NCBI GenBank assembly: GCA_023386155.1 | Contig: JAEWKH010000109.1 | Span: 1 to 5,664 of the forward strand | Length of the DNA stretch: 5,664 nt | Reading direction: 5' to 3' | Source: Pseudomonadota bacterium | GTDB taxonomy: Bacteria; Pseudomonadota; Alphaproteobacteria; Rhizobiales; Beijerinckiaceae | In this document: positions 4,296 through 5,664 of the stretch, piece after piece | How the letters are laid out: each line of letters starts with the position of its first letter | Position numbering within the stretch: the first letter of the stretch is position 1 | Notes under the pieces: generated by a model | The model's database searches: none | The model's input: only the letters and a program-made list of their open reading frames with translations | What the model was told of the DNA's origin: nothing | Program-made: the position numbers and the translations under genes

Positions 4296-5664
4296 ATGTC
4301 CAATAAGAGTTCTGCCATTCGAAACAAGCTAACGCGTTCGTTCTCCGGCATCGCCAGCCGGTTCTATGCCGGCATCGCGGCAGGAATCATGGCCCTGATC
4401 GCACTTGCGATCTTCGGTTCCGCCACGATCTCGACCGTTCTGACCGATCAGAAGAAAACCGAGCTCAAGCACCTCGTCGAGACCGCCGTCAGCATCGTGG
4501 CCGATTTCGAGGCCCGCGCGAAGCGGGGCGAGATGTCCGAGGACGAGGCGAGGAAGCGCGCCTCCGAGACGCTGCGCATTCTGCGTTACGGCGGCTCCGA
4601 GTATTTCTTCATCCAGGATTATCAGACCGTGATGCTGATGCATCCCTTCAGCAAGACGCTCGAAGGAAAGGACAACTCTGCGGTGAAGGACACCAATGGC
4701 GTTGCCTTCCTCAAAGAGATCGGCAATGTCGGCCGGGCAGGCGGCGGCTTCGTTGCTTATCTCTTCCCCAAGCCGAACCAGCCGGAGCCTCTGCCGAAGC
4801 TCTCCTATGCAACGAACTTTGACAAATGGGGCTGGGTGATCGGCAGCGGGGTCTATATCGACGACCTTGGAGCGACTGCCTCATCCTACCGCAACCTTTT
4901 CCTGACGCTCGTTGCCGGTGCCGCAGCACTCCTCCTCCTCATCGCCTTCGGCCTCGGGCGCAGCATCTCCAAGCCGATCCAGAAGCTCGTTGCGAATATG
5001 GGTTCGCTGGCCAGCGGCGACCTGAACGCCGCAATCGAGGGGACGTCCCGCCGCGACGAGATCGGCGTGATGGCGAGGTCCGTCCAGGTCTTCAAGGATG
5101 CCATGATCGCCAAGAAGAACGCGGACGAAACGGCCGCGCTGGAGGCCGATGCTAAGACGCGCCGGGCTGAGATGCTGCATCAGCTCACCCGACGCTTCGA
5201 GGCCAATGTCTCGGCGCTGACGCAGGGCCTGTCCTCGGCCGCCACCGAGATGGAGGCCACCGCTCAGTCGATGACCGCGGTCGCCGGCCAGACCACCCAG
5301 CAGTCGGTCGGTGTTGCCGCCGCCGTGCAGCAGACCTCGGCCAATGTGCAGACCGTGGCGGCCGCCACCGAGGAACTTTCCATCTCGATCCGCGAGATCG
5401 CCGCCCAGGTGGCGCAGTCCTCCCAGGTGGCGGAACGGGCGGTCACCGGCACCCAGCGCACCAGCGCCACGGTGCAGGAGCTGGCCGCCAGCGCCGAGAA
5501 GATCGGCGACGTGGTGCAGCTGATCAACACGATCGCGGGCCAGACCAACCTCCTGGCGCTCAACGCCACCATCGAGGCGGCGCGCGCCGGCGAGGCCGGC
5601 AAGGGCTTTGCCGTGGTGGCCACCGAGGTCAAGGAGCTGGCGAGCCAGACGGCCAAAGCGACCG
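4296..5664 (+). CDS. Methyl-accepting chemotaxis protein with single Cache domain (3' end outside window)
   Basis: This is a transmembrane chemoreceptor that senses a small molecule outside the cytoplasmic membrane and signals through CheW/CheA. The 456 visible residues run in the classic order. A basic N-terminus precedes TM1 (about 23-46). The periplasmic sensor (about 47-195) is of the single-Cache (Cache_2) type, with YFFIQDYQTVMLMHP (103-117), GKDNSAVKDTNG (124-135) and WGWVIGSGVYIDD (178-190). TM2 (about 200-220) follows, then HAMP (about 221-273, SKPIQKLV and DEIGVMA), then the coiled-coil signalling domain with its hairpin tip GQTNLLALNATIEAARAGE (415-433) and GKGFAVVATEVKELA (435-449). 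The frame is open to the window edge; roughly 100 residues are probably missing. The start is uncertain: ATG 4296 has only a weak GCAGG at 4278-4282, 13 nt away, and an in-frame ATG at 4272 would add eight residues. Cache_2 receptors often bind organic acids; the ligand here is unknown. Signal-domain codons are more G/C-rich at third positions than the sensor part. Confidence 0.93.
   Translation, partial: MSNKSSAIRNKLTRSFSGIASRFYAGIAAGIMALIALAIFGSATISTVLTDQKKTELKHLVETAVSIVADFEARAKRGEMSEDEARKRASETLRILRYGGSEYFFIQDYQTVMLMHPFSKTLEGKDNSAVKDTNGVAFLKEIGNVGRAGGGFVAYLFPKPNQPEPLPKLSYATNFDKWGWVIGSGVYIDDLGATASSYRNLFLTLVAGAAALLLLIAFGLGRSISKPIQKLVANMGSLASGDLNAAIEGTSRRDEIGVMARSVQVFKDAMIAKKNADETAALEADAKTRRAEMLHQLTRRFEANVSALTQGLSSAATEMEATAQSMTAVAGQTTQQSVGVAAAVQQTSANVQTVAAATEELSISIREIAAQVAQSSQVAERAVTGTQRTSATVQELAASAEKIGDVVQLINTIAGQTNLLALNATIEAARAGEAGKGFAVVATEVKELASQTAKAT

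Noticed and set aside
1..5664. Search for CRISPR arrays, insertion sequences, integrase sites, toxin-antitoxin pairs or phage genes
   Set aside because: No regularly spaced repeats, transposase motifs, flanking direct repeats or small paired ORFs with plausible products were seen. All long coding regions are explained by transport, sugar catabolism and chemotaxis.

Overview
The window looks like ordinary chromosomal or megaplasmid DNA from a GC-rich alphaproteobacterium. The best guess is Hyphomicrobiales (rhizobia, Methylobacteriaceae or Bosea relatives). This rests on the strong G/C bias at third codon positions, on a sugar-acid dehydratase that resembles the Rhizobium leguminosarum L-arabinonate dehydratase, on imperfect palindromes with CAAAAGTG or GATCATGC arms of the kind scattered through such genomes, and on an alphaproteobacterial-type chemoreceptor. 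The genus cannot be fixed from the sequence alone.

Layout. Positions 1-196 hold no complete gene. They contain two imperfect palindromic repeats (about 27-77 and 100-143) and a strong hairpin (153-180) just after the stop of the first gene. On the minus strand, 197-1159 encodes a periplasmic sugar-binding protein very close to E. coli YtfQ. A 155-161 bp divergent intergenic region (1160 to 1314 or 1320) carries overlapping candidate promoters and a small operator-like palindrome with direct repeats. On the plus strand, 1321-3057 encodes an IlvD/Edd-family sugar-acid dehydratase. After 32 bp, 3090-4028 encodes a DapA-superfamily protein that looks like a 2-keto-3-deoxy-L-arabinonate dehydratase. 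A clear intrinsic terminator (4068-4095) closes this pair. After a roughly 200 bp leader, a methyl-accepting chemotaxis protein starts at 4296 (or 4272) and runs off the right edge.

How the genes fit together. The two plus-strand enzymes would carry out consecutive steps of the non-phosphorylative (oxidative) L-arabinose pathway: L-arabinonate to 2-keto-3-deoxy-L-arabinonate to 2-oxoglutarate semialdehyde. The divergent binding protein would capture the sugar, plausibly a furanose form of arabinose or galactose, for an ABC importer whose membrane and ATPase parts are not in the window. The sugar dehydrogenase, lactonase and semialdehyde dehydrogenase of the pathway are also absent and must lie elsewhere. 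The chemoreceptor has its own leader after a terminator. A link to sugar sensing is only a guess from position.

I found no convincing new biological system. The points most worth checking are the shared divergent control region, the missing tyrosine in the DapA-like enzyme, and two mutually exclusive hairpins just before the chemoreceptor.
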